NCBI GenBank assembly: GCA_027024125.1
Contig: JALVSV010000025.1
Coordinates: forward strand, 1-7,685
Source of the DNA: Methylothermaceae bacterium
GTDB taxonomy: Bacteria > Pseudomonadota > Gammaproteobacteria > Methylococcales > Methylothermaceae
Length of the DNA stretch: 7,685 nt
Reading direction: 5' to 3'
Shown here: positions 1-6,630 of the stretch, one piece after another
Numbering within the stretch: position 1 is the stretch's first letter
Layout: every line of letters starts with the position of its first letter
Translations under genes and position numbers: made by a program
The notes under the pieces: model-generated
The model's database searches: none
What the model saw: the letters and a program-made list of their open reading frames with translations, nothing else
What the model was told of the DNA's origin: nothing

Positions 1-1903
1 GTCTACGAGAAGGGGGCTGTGAATTTTTCTCCTCGGTTTTTGATTCCGCCTCCGCCTGGACAGCCTTTTCATCTGGCTGTTCTTTCTGCGGTGCGCGTTG
101 GACCCTTTCTCCCCCGCTGGAGCGGCTACGCCGGGGGCGGCGGCGTGGCGGTCGCTGGGGTTCTTTACGCCGTGGGGGTGGCAATTCCTTGGGAGGTTCC
201 TCGAGCTTGGGCTGGGTCGGTTCGGCGGTTTTGGCGCCGCCGATCAGCTTCTGCCAGAAACGCCTGATCAGGTCGGAAGAAGAGGGTTTGCTGCGCATTG
301 GGGCTGGGGTGCTGGGAAGAAAATCCTTGATTGCCGGCTCTTCGATCTTCTTTCCGGTTTCGGTGGCAAACTCCGGCATCTGCTGTTCTTCTTCGGGAAT
401 TTGCTCATAGCTGCTTTGTTCGGCTTCTTCGTTGGCACGCAGACGCTGGATCTCATAGGCCGGTGTCTCAAGGTGCCTGGAAGGGATGATGACGACACCC
501 ACTTCGTGGCGTTGCTCGATTTGTTCCAGCACTTGGCGTTTTTCGTTGAGAAGATAGGTGGCAGGTTCCACCGGAAGCTGTACCACGACCCGTCCGGTCT
601 GGGGCTTGATCGCTTCTTCTTCGATGAGCCGGAGAATCGACAATGCCAGGGATTCTGTCCCGCGAATGCTTCCCTGTCCCTGGCAACGGGGACAGGGGAT
701 CAGACTGGATTCCCCAAGGGAGGGGCGTAGTCTCTGCCGAGACATTTCCAATAATCCGAAGCGTGAGATCCGGCCCATCTGGATACGGGCGCGGTCACTT
801 TTGACCGAGTCCCGCAGTTTGTTTTCCACGGCTCTCTGGTGGCGCATGGAAACCATGTCGATGAAGTCGATCACCAGCAAGCCCCCCAGGTCTCGCAGGC
901 GCAACTGCCGGGCGATTTCCTCGGCGGCTTCCAGATTGGTGGTATGGGCTGTCTCCTCAATGTCGCCGCCTTTGGTGGATCGGGCGGAATTGACGTCGAT
1001 ACTGGTCAGGGCTTCGGTATGGTCGATGACGATGGCACCACCGGATGGCAGCGGAACCTCTCTTCGGTAGGCCAGCTCGATCTGGCTTTCGATCTGAAAA
1101 CGGCTGAACAATGGTACCGAGTCTTCATACAACTTGGCCTTGCCGATGAAATGAGGCATCACCTGCTGGAGGAAGTTGCGCACCATGCGGTAGGTGGCAG
1201 GGTTGTCGATCATGATTTCATCGATGTCGGCGCGCAGGTGATCACGCAGGGCACGGATGATGACATTGCTTTCCTGGAAGATAAGAAAAGGGGCCTTGCG
1301 TTCACGGGCCGAGCGTTCGATGGCATCCCAAAGCTGCAGCAGATAATTGAGGTCCCATTGTAGTTCCTCAGCAGTCTTGCCGCCGGCTGCAGTACGCACG
1401 ATCAGACCCATGCCCTCGGGGATATCGAGGGACGAGACGATTTCCTTGAGATCCCCCCGGATTTCGCCCTCGATCCGGCGCGAGATTCCACCTGCCCTGG
1501 GATTGTTGGGCATCAGAACCAGATAGCTTCCAGCAAGGGCGACATAGGTCGTCAGAGCCGCCCCCTTGGTTCCCCGCTCCTCTTTTTCGATTTGCACCAC
1601 CACCTCCTGCCCTTCGCGGATCAGTTCCCGGATCTCGGAGCGGTGCTGTTCCGGGCCCAGGGGCCTGGAGAAATAAGACGGGGCTATTTCCTTGAACGGC
1701 AGGAACCCATGGCGTTCGGAACCATAATTGACGAAAACCGCTTCAAGGCTGGCTTCGATGCGGGTGATGATGCCCTTGTAGATGTTAGCTTTTTTCTGTT
1801 CTCGGGAAGGAACCTCGATATCAAAATCGTAGAGTTTTTGGCCTTCGACCAGTGCCACGCGCAACTCCTCCGGTTGCGTGGCATTTATCAGCATTCTTTT
1901 CAT
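1..1903 (-). CDS. rne: Ribonuclease E, N-terminal 634 residues (partial, cut by left window edge)
   Basis: RNase E is the endoribonuclease that starts decay of most mRNAs, matures rRNA, tRNA and sRNAs, and scaffolds the degradosome at the inner membrane. The product begins [10 protein letters not shown], as in E. coli, and the frame stays open from 1903 to base 2. An S1 RNA-binding domain lies at about residues 35-120 (ending around [14 protein letters not shown]). The DNase I-like catalytic part carries Asp303 (IDVNSARS) and Asp346 (VIDFIDM), and the zinc link is CPRC at 404-407; these positions equal the E. coli numbering. After the core (about 510), residues 544-557 ([13 protein letters not shown]) look like the amphipathic membrane-targeting helix. 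Residues about 577-596 are Pro/Arg-rich ([10 protein letters not shown]), like an RNA-binding arginine-rich segment, and an acidic, disordered tail follows. The rest of the scaffold domain lies outside the window. An AAAGGA ribosome site sits 8 nt before the ATG. It is divergent from rluC, as in enterics. Confidence 0.98.
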   Translation of the reverse strand, partial: MKRMLINATQPEELRVALVEGQKLYDFDIEVPSREQKKANIYKGIITRIEASLEAVFVNYGSERHGFLPFKEIAPSYFSRPLGPEQHRSEIRELIREGQEVVVQIEKEERGTKGAALTTYVALAGSYLVLMPNNPRAGGISRRIEGEIRGDLKEIVSSLDIPEGMGLIVRTAAGGKTAEELQWDLNYLLQLWDAIERSARERKAPFLIFQESNVIIRALRDHLRADIDEIMIDNPATYRMVRNFLQQVMPHFIGKAKLYEDSVPLFSRFQIESQIELAYRREVPLPSGGAIVIDHTEALTSIDVNSARSTKGGDIEETAHTTNLEAAEEIARQLRLRDLGGLLVIDFIDMVSMRHQRAVENKLRDSVKSDRARIQMGRISRFGLLEMSRQRLRPSLGESSLIPCPRCQGQGSIRGTESLALSILRLIEEEAIKPQTGRVVVQLPVEPATYLLNEKRQVLEQIEQRHEVGVVIIPSRHLETPAYEIQRLRANEEAEQSSYEQIPEEEQQMPEFATETGKKIEEPAIKDFLPSTPAPMRSKPSSSDLIRRFWQKLIGGAKTAEPTQPKLEEPPKELPPPRRKEPQRPPRRRPRRSRSSGGERVQRAPQKEQPDEKAVQAEAESKTEEKNSQPPSRR

Positions 1904-1911
1904 TCCAATAA

Positions 1912-1917
1912 TCCTTT
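1912..1917 (-). promoter_or_regulatory. Ribosome binding site of rne
   Basis: On the minus strand AAAGGA lies 8 nt upstream of the ATG at 1903. This supports the MKRML start over the internal Met codon at 1894. Confidence 0.75.
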
Positions 1918-1951
1918 TGTCTCAATGCGAATGGTGGTGGAGCAAGGTCTG

Positions 1952-2010
1952 GCCGATTGTTTTTATCGGCGGACGGTACTGAGAGTAAAAGCGCAACCTT
2001 CTTGATTGCG
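1952..2010 (-). promoter_or_regulatory. Candidate stem-loops in the rne 5' leader
   Basis: Two perfect short inverted repeats lie in the untranslated region just upstream of rne. The proximal one pairs GCCGAT (1952-1957) with ATCGGC (1965-1970) around a 7-nt loop, which reads AAAAACA on the rne strand. The distal one pairs CGCAA (1992-1996) with TTGCG (2006-2010) around a 9-nt loop containing AAGAAGG on the rne strand. In E. coli the rne leader holds hairpins through which RNase E represses its own expression. That these stem-loops serve the same role is inference from position alone; I cannot align them to the enteric rne leader structure by eye. Confidence 0.45.
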
Positions 2011-2123
2011 GGCCGCTGGATTGGCGTGCCTTGTATTGCCCTGCTCATGGGTATGGACGTCATTCGCAACAATGGTGTGTTAAACCAAATGATTTAAAAT
2101 AGGTCTTGTTTCCAGACCCAGTG

Positions 2124-2254
2124 TATAAAGTTTCGTACTATGACCCTATGGCCGGCATTTTGTTCTTGCGGGCGTGAAAGGCCCTTGTCTTATGGCCGGC
2201 GCCGTCTCCTGAATTTGTCTGGGTATGGGTCAGGATCGCATCATATAAAGTTTC
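2124..2254. repeat. Direct repeat pair TATAAAGTTTC (2124-2134 and 2244-2254)
   Basis: The same 11-bp word occurs twice, exactly 120 bp apart, in the non-coding spacer between rne and rluC. Each copy includes a TATAAA that could act as a -10-like element rightward, or as GAAACTTTATA leftward. No matching -35 lies at 16-18 bp from either copy. The copies may be paired promoter elements or regulator sites; function is not known. Confidence 0.5.
2147..2200. repeat. Direct repeat pair TATGGCCGGC (2147-2156 and 2191-2200)
   Basis: A GC-rich 10-bp word occurs twice, 44 bp apart (about four helical turns), between the two TATAAAGTTTC copies. Each contains the palindrome GCCGGC. A role as a dimeric regulator site is possible, but nothing in the sequence identifies the binding protein. 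Confidence 0.4.
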
Positions 2255-2279
2255 CCAGCCACATTATAGACTTGGCCCC

Positions 2280-2282
2280 AGG
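2280..2282 (+). promoter_or_regulatory. Weak ribosome binding site of rluC
   Basis: Only a minimal AGG is present, 8 nt before the ATG at 2291. No stronger site or alternative start is nearby that would fit the RluC N-terminus. Confidence 0.4.
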
Positions 2283-2290
2283 CAAAATCC

Positions 2291-3256
2291 ATGAATCTGC
2301 AAAGTAGCGAACATTCCAACCCGCCCAAACCCCGTTATATCGAAATCGACGCCGACAAGGCGGGCCAAAGGATTGACAATTTCCTCATTGGCTGCCTCAA
2401 AGGCGTGCCCAAGAGTCATATCTACCGCTTGTTGCGCAAAGGGGAGGTCAGAGTCAACAAGGGGCGGGTCAAGGCTCATTACCGGTTGTGCGAGGGTGAT
2501 CGGGTGCGTCTGCCACCAGTGCGGGTGGGGGTGGGCGCGCAGAATCATGGAGCCACGAAAGGGATGGGGGAAAGGCTGGAGGAAAGTATTCTGTATGAAG
2601 ACGAGTGGCTGCTGGCCCTGAACAAACCGGCGGGTATGGCGGTGCATGGCGGCAGTGGCCTGCAGGGGGGGGTGATCGAAGCACTGCGCGTTTCCAGGCC
2701 ACGGGCAAAGACTCTGGAATTGGTGCATCGACTGGACAAAGACACGTCCGGCTGCCTGTTGATCGCCAAAAAAAGGCAGGCCCTTGTGGCCCTGCATTCC
2801 CTGATGCGGGATGATGCCGTGGCAAAACGATATCTGGCCCTACTGACAGGGAGTTGGAAGCGCCGACGTGAAAAGGTGGATGTTCCTTTGCGCAAATATG
2901 TGCTCAGCAGTGGTGAGCGTATGGTCAGGGTGGATTCTGGCGGCAGATCGTCGCAAACCGAGTTTCGCCGGCTGCAGCGGTTTTCCGAGGGTACCCTGGT
3001 GGAAGCGCGTCTGCTCACCGGTCGGACCCATCAGATTCGCGTGCATGCAGCCTATCTTGGTCATCCCGTCGCCGGTGATCGGCGATATGCCCAGGCAGAA
3101 ACCAATCGAAGATGGCGGGAGTTGGGGCTCAAACGGATGTTTCTCCATGCCTGGCGCCTCGAATTTCATCACCCCGGTACCAACGAGCCATTGCTGATCG
3201 AGGCGCCACTTTCTCAGGAGTTGGAGCTGTTTCTGACGAATCTGGCAATGAGCTAG
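2291..3256 (+). CDS. rluC: 23S rRNA pseudouridine synthase RluC
   Basis: RluC converts three uridines of 23S rRNA (955, 2504 and 2580 in E. coli numbering) to pseudouridine near the peptidyl transferase centre. The 321-residue product is close to the 319 of E. coli. An S4 RNA-binding domain covers about residues 26-75 (AGQRIDNFL, KGVPKSHIYRLLRKGEVRVN, VRLPPVRV). The RluA-type synthase domain follows from about 100 (ILYEDEWLLALNKPAG, AVHGGSG). The catalytic motif HRLDKDTSG has the nucleophile Asp149, matching E. coli Asp144. The conserved TGRTHQIRVH lies at 243-252, and FLHA and HPGT near the C-terminus also match. The S4 motif KGEVRVN and the divergent rne neighbour favour RluC over RluA or RluD. 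The gene looks intact. It ends with TAG only 11 bp from the stop of the oppositely transcribed glycosyltransferase gene, so its terminator must lie within or past that gene. Confidence 0.97.
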   Translation: MNLQSSEHSNPPKPRYIEIDADKAGQRIDNFLIGCLKGVPKSHIYRLLRKGEVRVNKGRVKAHYRLCEGDRVRLPPVRVGVGAQNHGATKGMGERLEESILYEDEWLLALNKPAGMAVHGGSGLQGGVIEALRVSRPRAKTLELVHRLDKDTSGCLLIAKKRQALVALHSLMRDDAVAKRYLALLTGSWKRRREKVDVPLRKYVLSSGERMVRVDSGGRSSQTEFRRLQRFSEGTLVEARLLTGRTHQIRVHAAYLGHPVAGDRRYAQAETNRRWRELGLKRMFLHAWRLEFHHPGTNEPLLIEAPLSQELELFLTNLAMS

Positions 3257-3270
3257 CTGAACGGTGTTCA
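3251..3270. other. Small inverted repeats at the rluC / glycosyltransferase convergent junction
   Basis: The palindrome AGCTAGCT (3251-3258) covers the rluC stop. It is followed by a 5-bp inverted repeat, TGAAC (3258-3262) and GTTCA (3266-3270) around GGT, which covers the stop of the opposing gene. There is no T tract on either side, so a classical terminator is not supported. Intergenic DNA here is only 11 bp. Confidence 0.3.
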
Positions 3271-4230
3271 CGCCGCCTGTTTCTGCGTCCATCCCAGCTC
3301 GAGAGGATCCCCGGGAGGTCCCAGGGGTGGTGTCTCCTCCAGGACCTCGAAGGCATCGTGACGAATATGGTTCTGGCGCATTTCCTCGCGAAGCAGCTCC
3401 TCTGTGACGATCCCTTGTTCAATGCATTCCTTCAATAACCCAAAGAAGAAGCGTTCCTGGTTACAGTCGGGGTGGCGTTTGTAGGTGCCCAACAAAGCGT
3501 GATCCCCCAGCAGGCGCCTGCGCGCTCTCAATGCCCAGCCGATGGGGGGGAACAGCCGGAAGCGGTCATTCGGTGTCCAGTCGATGGGGAGGCCTGCTTT
3601 CCATGGTTGGGTCAAACGCCTCGTATTGTGGATCAGTTTGGTTTGCGGAGTCAGTTTGTCGAAGTCGTTCCACTCCGGCTCGAACAGGCCGATACTCTCC
3701 TTGGGTTCGTTGCGCAGGCCAATCCAATCCATGTAGTCGAGCTTTAAGTCGAACATGGCCCGGAATTGTTCCTCGCAGTGCCAATGGGTCAGTTTGCCGC
3801 AATCGAGCAGCATCACGCTGGAGGCATAACAACGATCGATCCACCATTTGGGGCCTGACCTTGGGCGGCACATGATCGATTTGCCCTCCATGTCGCGCGA
3901 CAGCAGTTCCCATACGTCGCCCACGGCAAAGATGTCGGGGTCGACCACCACCGCGCGTCCCTGATAGTTCATCAGTTCCGGAGGCATGAAACGCAGGGGG
4001 GTGAACGATTGCAGATCATCGTTGCGCCAGATTCTTTCGACACCGTCGCGCTGGAAGGGCTTGCCTTCCATTTCCCGGAAGAAAGGGTAATTCTTGTGGT
4101 GAATGATACGGACGTCGAACCGCTCTGGATTGGCCGAGTTCCGTTTCATGGAATACTGGGCCACCAGAGCTCCGATCCACTGTTTGTGGTTGGTATGGAC
4201 GAATACACAATAATCTTTTGGATCGGTCAT
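3268..4230 (-). CDS. Putative GT-A (GT8-like) glycosyltransferase
   Basis: This 320-residue protein is probably cytosolic; no signal peptide or membrane segment is visible. It starts with CVFVHTNHKQWIGALVAQYSMKR, a Rossmann-like first strand and helix typical of nucleotide-sugar-binding GT-A enzymes. A DxD-type metal/nucleotide motif, VVVDPDIFAVGD, has Asp97 and Asp99. Residues 199-213, around His201 and the PWKAG stretch, resemble the His...Lys-Pro-Trp region that closes the active site in the GT8 (glycogenin/LgtC) fold. Donor sugar and acceptor are unknown. The C-terminal 100 residues are basic, then acidic, with no family I recognise. Its ATG overlaps the stop of the upstream sulfotransferase gene (ATGA), so the two are almost certainly co-transcribed and translationally coupled, and probably act on the same glycan. 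It could also be a GT8-like protein of another activity; the fold is more certain than the function. Confidence 0.8.
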   Translation of the reverse strand: MTDPKDYCVFVHTNHKQWIGALVAQYSMKRNSANPERFDVRIIHHKNYPFFREMEGKPFQRDGVERIWRNDDLQSFTPLRFMPPELMNYQGRAVVVDPDIFAVGDVWELLSRDMEGKSIMCRPRSGPKWWIDRCYASSVMLLDCGKLTHWHCEEQFRAMFDLKLDYMDWIGLRNEPKESIGLFEPEWNDFDKLTPQTKLIHNTRRLTQPWKAGLPIDWTPNDRFRLFPPIGWALRARRRLLGDHALLGTYKRHPDCNQERFFFGLLKECIEQGIVTEELLREEMRQNHIRHDAFEVLEETPPLGPPGDPLELGWTQKQAA

Positions 4231-5153
4231 GCGTTCACCACTTGGTTGGTTTGGGTATATTGGTAGATGGGATCCAGGCTGCTGTTTACCAGGGCGTCGA
4301 TCCTCTGGACCTGATTGTCATCGAAATAGTCCCGCCAGCCCCCCACTTTGGCACGGCGCACCTTGTAGGAATTGGGGTTGTTCCTGTCCTTTGGCACCAT
4401 GCGGCTGCCGCTCAACCAGAACTTTTTCTCCTGTTCGAGTTTGCGCATGTTTTCTATCGATGCAAATTCAACGGCATCGAGAATCTCACTCTCGTTACCC
4501 GGGGTGCCGATAAAGTCGGTGATGCGGCGCAATTGCCTGGCGGTATCAGCTCTGAGATCTTCATATCTGACCAACAGAAACTGATCGAGTTTCGGCATTT
4601 CACTGGCCCATTGATTGAGGAAATCTATGATCTTGGGAAGTCCCGCCGTTTCGTGCATAACGAAATCAAATAGAGAAATGTCGCTTTCGGGAGGAGGGTA
4701 CCGGTTGAGCTTCATCTTTGCTGGTCGCATCCGGAATTTCCACTGAAAAAACTGTGAGACCGCGATATCTCGCGGATCTCTGGCCAGCAGTATCACCTTG
4801 TGACCGTAATAGTCCTGTTTGCTGTCTGCGTGACCGGTATAGTCCTTCAAATAGTTGTCATGGGTAAAAAAGATTTTCGGAATTGCCGGGTTCTTGGCGT
4901 GTAAGTTGTCGAATCCCAACAATTGAGAGGATTTTAAATGGTGTTTGGTGTGGTAGAAGCGTGACAACATGACCCTCAGCCAAGTGCGACCGCTTTTCCC
5001 GTAGGAGACGACGACCGCATCGCAGAGGGTAAGTTTTCTTGCTTCCTCTTTTCCGCGCAAGCGGCGCTCGAGGGCTATACGCCGTTTTTCAGGGAGGTAG
5101 AAGCATGCTGCCAGAATCAGGCGGCGATAGAATTGTTTCCAAAGGTTGTACAT
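4227..5153 (-). CDS. PAPS-dependent sulfotransferase domain protein
   Basis: The enzyme is predicted to transfer sulfate from 3'-phosphoadenosine-5'-phosphosulfate to a hydroxyl or amine acceptor. In this 308-residue product the 5'-phosphosulfate loop is YGKSGRTWLRVML (51-63). FFTH (95-98) supplies His98, the expected catalytic base. The 3'-phosphate motif is LLARDPRDIAVSQFF (122-136), with Arg125 and Ser133. RRAKVGGWRDYF (266-277) corresponds to the C-terminal RKGxxGDWKxxF-type nucleotide-binding motif. All key residues appear present, so it should be active. The N-terminus (LILAACFYL, 12-20) is only briefly hydrophobic, and no signal peptide is supported. It is first gene of a two-gene operon with the glycosyltransferase, which suggests a glycan as acceptor; that is inference. 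No clear ribosome site precedes the ATG. A/T-rich codons are commoner by eye here than in rluC or pntA, which could reflect horizontal transfer. Confidence 0.93.
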   Translation of the reverse strand: MYNLWKQFYRRLILAACFYLPEKRRIALERRLRGKEEARKLTLCDAVVVSYGKSGRTWLRVMLSRFYHTKHHLKSSQLLGFDNLHAKNPAIPKIFFTHDNYLKDYTGHADSKQDYYGHKVILLARDPRDIAVSQFFQWKFRMRPAKMKLNRYPPPESDISLFDFVMHETAGLPKIIDFLNQWASEMPKLDQFLLVRYEDLRADTARQLRRITDFIGTPGNESEILDAVEFASIENMRKLEQEKKFWLSGSRMVPKDRNNPNSYKVRRAKVGGWRDYFDDNQVQRIDALVNSSLDPIYQYTQTNQVVNA

Positions 5154-5205
5154 GAAGAAGTTTTATGAATTGTACAAGGCCACAAACTGTAGTAGATTTG
5201 CAATA

Positions 5206-5227
5206 AAAAAACAATTTGTTGTTTTTT
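5206..5227. repeat. A/T inverted repeat in the divergent promoter region
   Basis: AAAAAACAA (5206-5214) and TTGTTTTTT (5219-5227) form a perfect 9-bp inverted repeat around TTTG. It occupies the -35 region of the ELM1-family gene promoter and lies between the two divergent transcription units, so it may be an operator or a curved-DNA element. A terminator role is unlikely, because both neighbours point away from it. Confidence 0.5.
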
Positions 5228-5230
5228 GTC

Positions 5231-5239
5231 TGCTATACT
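5231..5239 (+). promoter_or_regulatory. Extended -10 promoter of the ELM1-family gene
   Basis: TGCTATACT is an extended -10 element (TGn followed by TATACT, one mismatch to TATAAT). No good -35 hexamer lies 17 bp upstream, which is normal for extended -10 promoters. Transcription would start near 5246, giving a leader of roughly 27 nt to the ATG at 5273. This argues against the upstream in-frame start codons at 5216 and 5240. Confidence 0.6.
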
Positions 5240-5259
5240 ATGTCACATCTTATGTGGAC

Positions 5260-5266
5260 AGGGGAA
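5260..5266 (+). promoter_or_regulatory. Ribosome binding site deciding the ELM1-family start
   Basis: AGGGGAA lies 6 nt before the ATG at 5273, the best ribosome site in the region. A second, weaker GAGG (5315-5318) lies 5 nt before an in-frame ATG at 5324. Confidence 0.65.
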
Positions 5267-5272
5267 TCCGCA

Positions 5273-6439
5273 ATGTGGTTCATGTTACACAATTGGATGA
5301 ACAAGCAAGTGCCTGAGGCAGTTATGCCCAGGGTCTGGGTATTGCTCAATCACCGTGCAGGCGAAAATGCACAAGTGGTTGCTTTGGCAGAGGCGCTTGG
5401 CTGGCCCTTCGAAATCAAACGTTTCACCTATCGCAAACAGGTACCCTTCCTGTTGTTGGGGGCCTCATTGGCAGGTATCCGTGCCGATGAATCCGATCCC
5501 TTGGTAGCACCTTGGCCCGATCTCATCATCAGTGCAAGCTCCCGTAACGAACCTGTCTGTCGCTGGATACAGAAGCAGGCAGCCAAATCGGGAAAGAAAG
5601 TTCGTCTGGTGCATGTTGGGCGCCCCTGGAACCGAATCGAACGCTTCGATCTGGTCATCACCACGCCCCAATACCGTCTGCCCCAGCGCCCCAATGTGGT
5701 TCACAACAGCACCACGCTTCATCGGGTGACTATAAAGCGACTGGCCGAAGAGGGCAGAAAATGGCGAGCTCATCTGGCGCATTTGCCGAGACCGTATATC
5801 GCGGTCATGATCGGTGGTTCCAGTGGCCCTTATGTGATGGATCGGAAGGCGGCCACCCTTTTGGCGAGGCAGGCCAACGCCTTGGCCAGGAATGCCGGGG
5901 GTAGCCTGTTGGTCACAACCAGTGCCCGTACCCCTGCAGGGGTGATGGATGCCTTTGCGAAAGAACTCGACGTTCCGGCACACCTCTTCTGCTGGTCGCA
6001 GAAATCAAAGGAGAACCCCTATTACGGTTATTTGGCTCTGGCGGATCAGATCGTCGTGACCAGTGACACGGTCTCCATGTTGACCGAAGCCTGTGCCACC
6101 AGGAAGCCGGTCCATATCTTCGATCTTGGCCAGGTACGCCGGGGCTTGAAGGGTTGGAGCCTGGATCGGATGCGATCGATCATCTATCGTTTTGGAATGA
6201 ATTATGCTCCGAAGAGGCTGACCCGGGATTTATCCTTAGTACATCGGAGGATGATCGCTGACGGGCGGGCTGTTTGGTTGGGACAACCATTTCCTCCAGG
6301 GCCTGTGAGTGATTTTTCTACGGATATGGACAGAGCCGTCAGGCGCGTTCATGGTTTGTTTCAGGAGAGTCCGAACCCAGGTGGTTCGACTTCGTCTTTC
6401 ACTGGTTTTTTGACCCTGGCCCGTCAACTGTCAACCTGA
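5273..6439 (+). CDS. ELM1/DUF1022-family protein, putative GT-B-like transferase
   Basis: The 388-residue product belongs to the family called mitochondrial fission ELM1 in plants (PF06258), whose bacterial members have no established function. They are often thought to be GT-B-fold sugar transferases of the cell envelope. Residues 18 onward, MPRVWVLLNHRAGENAQVVA, match the usual family N-terminus. Further family hallmarks are PDLIISASSRNEP (82-94), PRPYIAVMIGGSSG (172-185), SLLVTTSARTP (211-221) and ENPYYGYLALADQIVVTSD (247-265). The run SMLTEACATRKPVHIFDL (268-285) resembles the nucleotide-sugar site of GT-B enzymes. The start at 5273 is chosen from its ribosome site and the promoter at 5231-5239; the conserved part begins at the Met at 5324, which is a reasonable alternative. 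No signal peptide or membrane segment is evident. It is transcribed away from the sulfotransferase operon, so it may share its regulation and pathway; that is inference. Confidence 0.88.
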   Translation: MWFMLHNWMNKQVPEAVMPRVWVLLNHRAGENAQVVALAEALGWPFEIKRFTYRKQVPFLLLGASLAGIRADESDPLVAPWPDLIISASSRNEPVCRWIQKQAAKSGKKVRLVHVGRPWNRIERFDLVITTPQYRLPQRPNVVHNSTTLHRVTIKRLAEEGRKWRAHLAHLPRPYIAVMIGGSSGPYVMDRKAATLLARQANALARNAGGSLLVTTSARTPAGVMDAFAKELDVPAHLFCWSQKSKENPYYGYLALADQIVVTSDTVSMLTEACATRKPVHIFDLGQVRRGLKGWSLDRMRSIIYRFGMNYAPKRLTRDLSLVHRRMIADGRAVWLGQPFPPGPVSDFSTDMDRAVRRVHGLFQESPNPGGSTSSFTGFLTLARQLST

Positions 6440-6453
6440 TCAATTCATACTGC

Positions 6454-6481
6454 GGGGCCGTCGGCTGTGCTTGACGGCCTC
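6454..6481 (+). terminator. Possible weak terminator after the ELM1-family gene
   Basis: GGCCGTC (6456-6462) and GACGGCC (6473-6479) pair around a 10-nt loop. One further G-U and one G-C pair extend the stem outward to 6454-6481. It starts 15 nt after the stop. The following TCTCAATC is not a real U tract, so intrinsic termination would be inefficient. Confidence 0.4.
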
Positions 6482-6606
6482 TCTCAATCCCTGTTCCTCA
6501 GGGCCATCCTTCTTTTCCACACGGCACATCCGGGTTTGCCTGGGGGCATTCCCCGCGCTTTATTCTGTCAAGCAAGGGATCTTGCCTGATGTTCTCCTTG
6601 ATCATT

Positions 6607-6623
6607 ATTGTCACAATTGTCAC
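6607..6623. promoter_or_regulatory. Tandem ATTGTCAC motif, candidate operator upstream of pntA
   Basis: ATTGTCAC occurs at 6607-6614 and again at 6616-6623, with a 9-bp period. The first copy also forms the palindrome ATTGT-C-ACAAT (6607-6617). The motif ends 7 bp before the candidate -35 box at 6631, a position suited to an activator or repressor of pntA. The cognate regulator is not identifiable. Confidence 0.35.
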
Positions 6624-6630
6624 CGCTTGC

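Larger units (their letters stand above)
1904..2290. other. Divergent rne/rluC intergenic region (387 bp)
   Basis: This stretch must contain the promoters of both rne (leftward) and rluC (rightward). The half nearest rne holds the ribosome site and two candidate leader stem-loops. The half nearest rluC holds two A/T-rich TATAAAGTTTC elements 120 bp apart and two TATGGCCGGC elements 44 bp apart. No -35/-10 pair with proper spacing is convincing on either strand, so I do not mark a promoter. I see no convincing small gene here. A long leader for rne would fit the known habit of the gene. Confidence 0.6.

Noticed and set aside
98..730. Plus-strand open frame of 210 codons antisense to rne
   Set aside because: It runs codon-on-codon opposite the RNase E frame, begins at a TTG without a ribosome site, and its residues are simply the shadow of the RNase E tail and core.
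1592..2005. Plus-strand open frame across the rne 5' end
   Set aside because: It is mostly a shadow of the S1 domain of RNase E, with no recognisable protein features.
2840..3292. Minus-strand open frames opposite rluC (also 2264-2797 and 2545-3018)
   Set aside because: RluC on the plus strand is unmistakable, and the opposing frames contain no domain or motif.
5169..5174. TACAAT as a -10 box for the sulfotransferase operon on the minus strand
   Set aside because: No -35 box lies at acceptable spacing (TTGCAA is 23 bp away), and the implied leader would be under 10 nt.
5216..5272. Upstream start codons for the ELM1-family gene (TTG at 5216, ATG at 5240)
   Set aside because: They overlap or precede the likely -10 element and transcription start and lack ribosome sites; 5273 has AGGGGAA at good spacing.
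6543..6554. GGGG-CATT-CCCC as a terminator
   Set aside because: The stem is only 4 bp and the downstream sequence lacks a T run.
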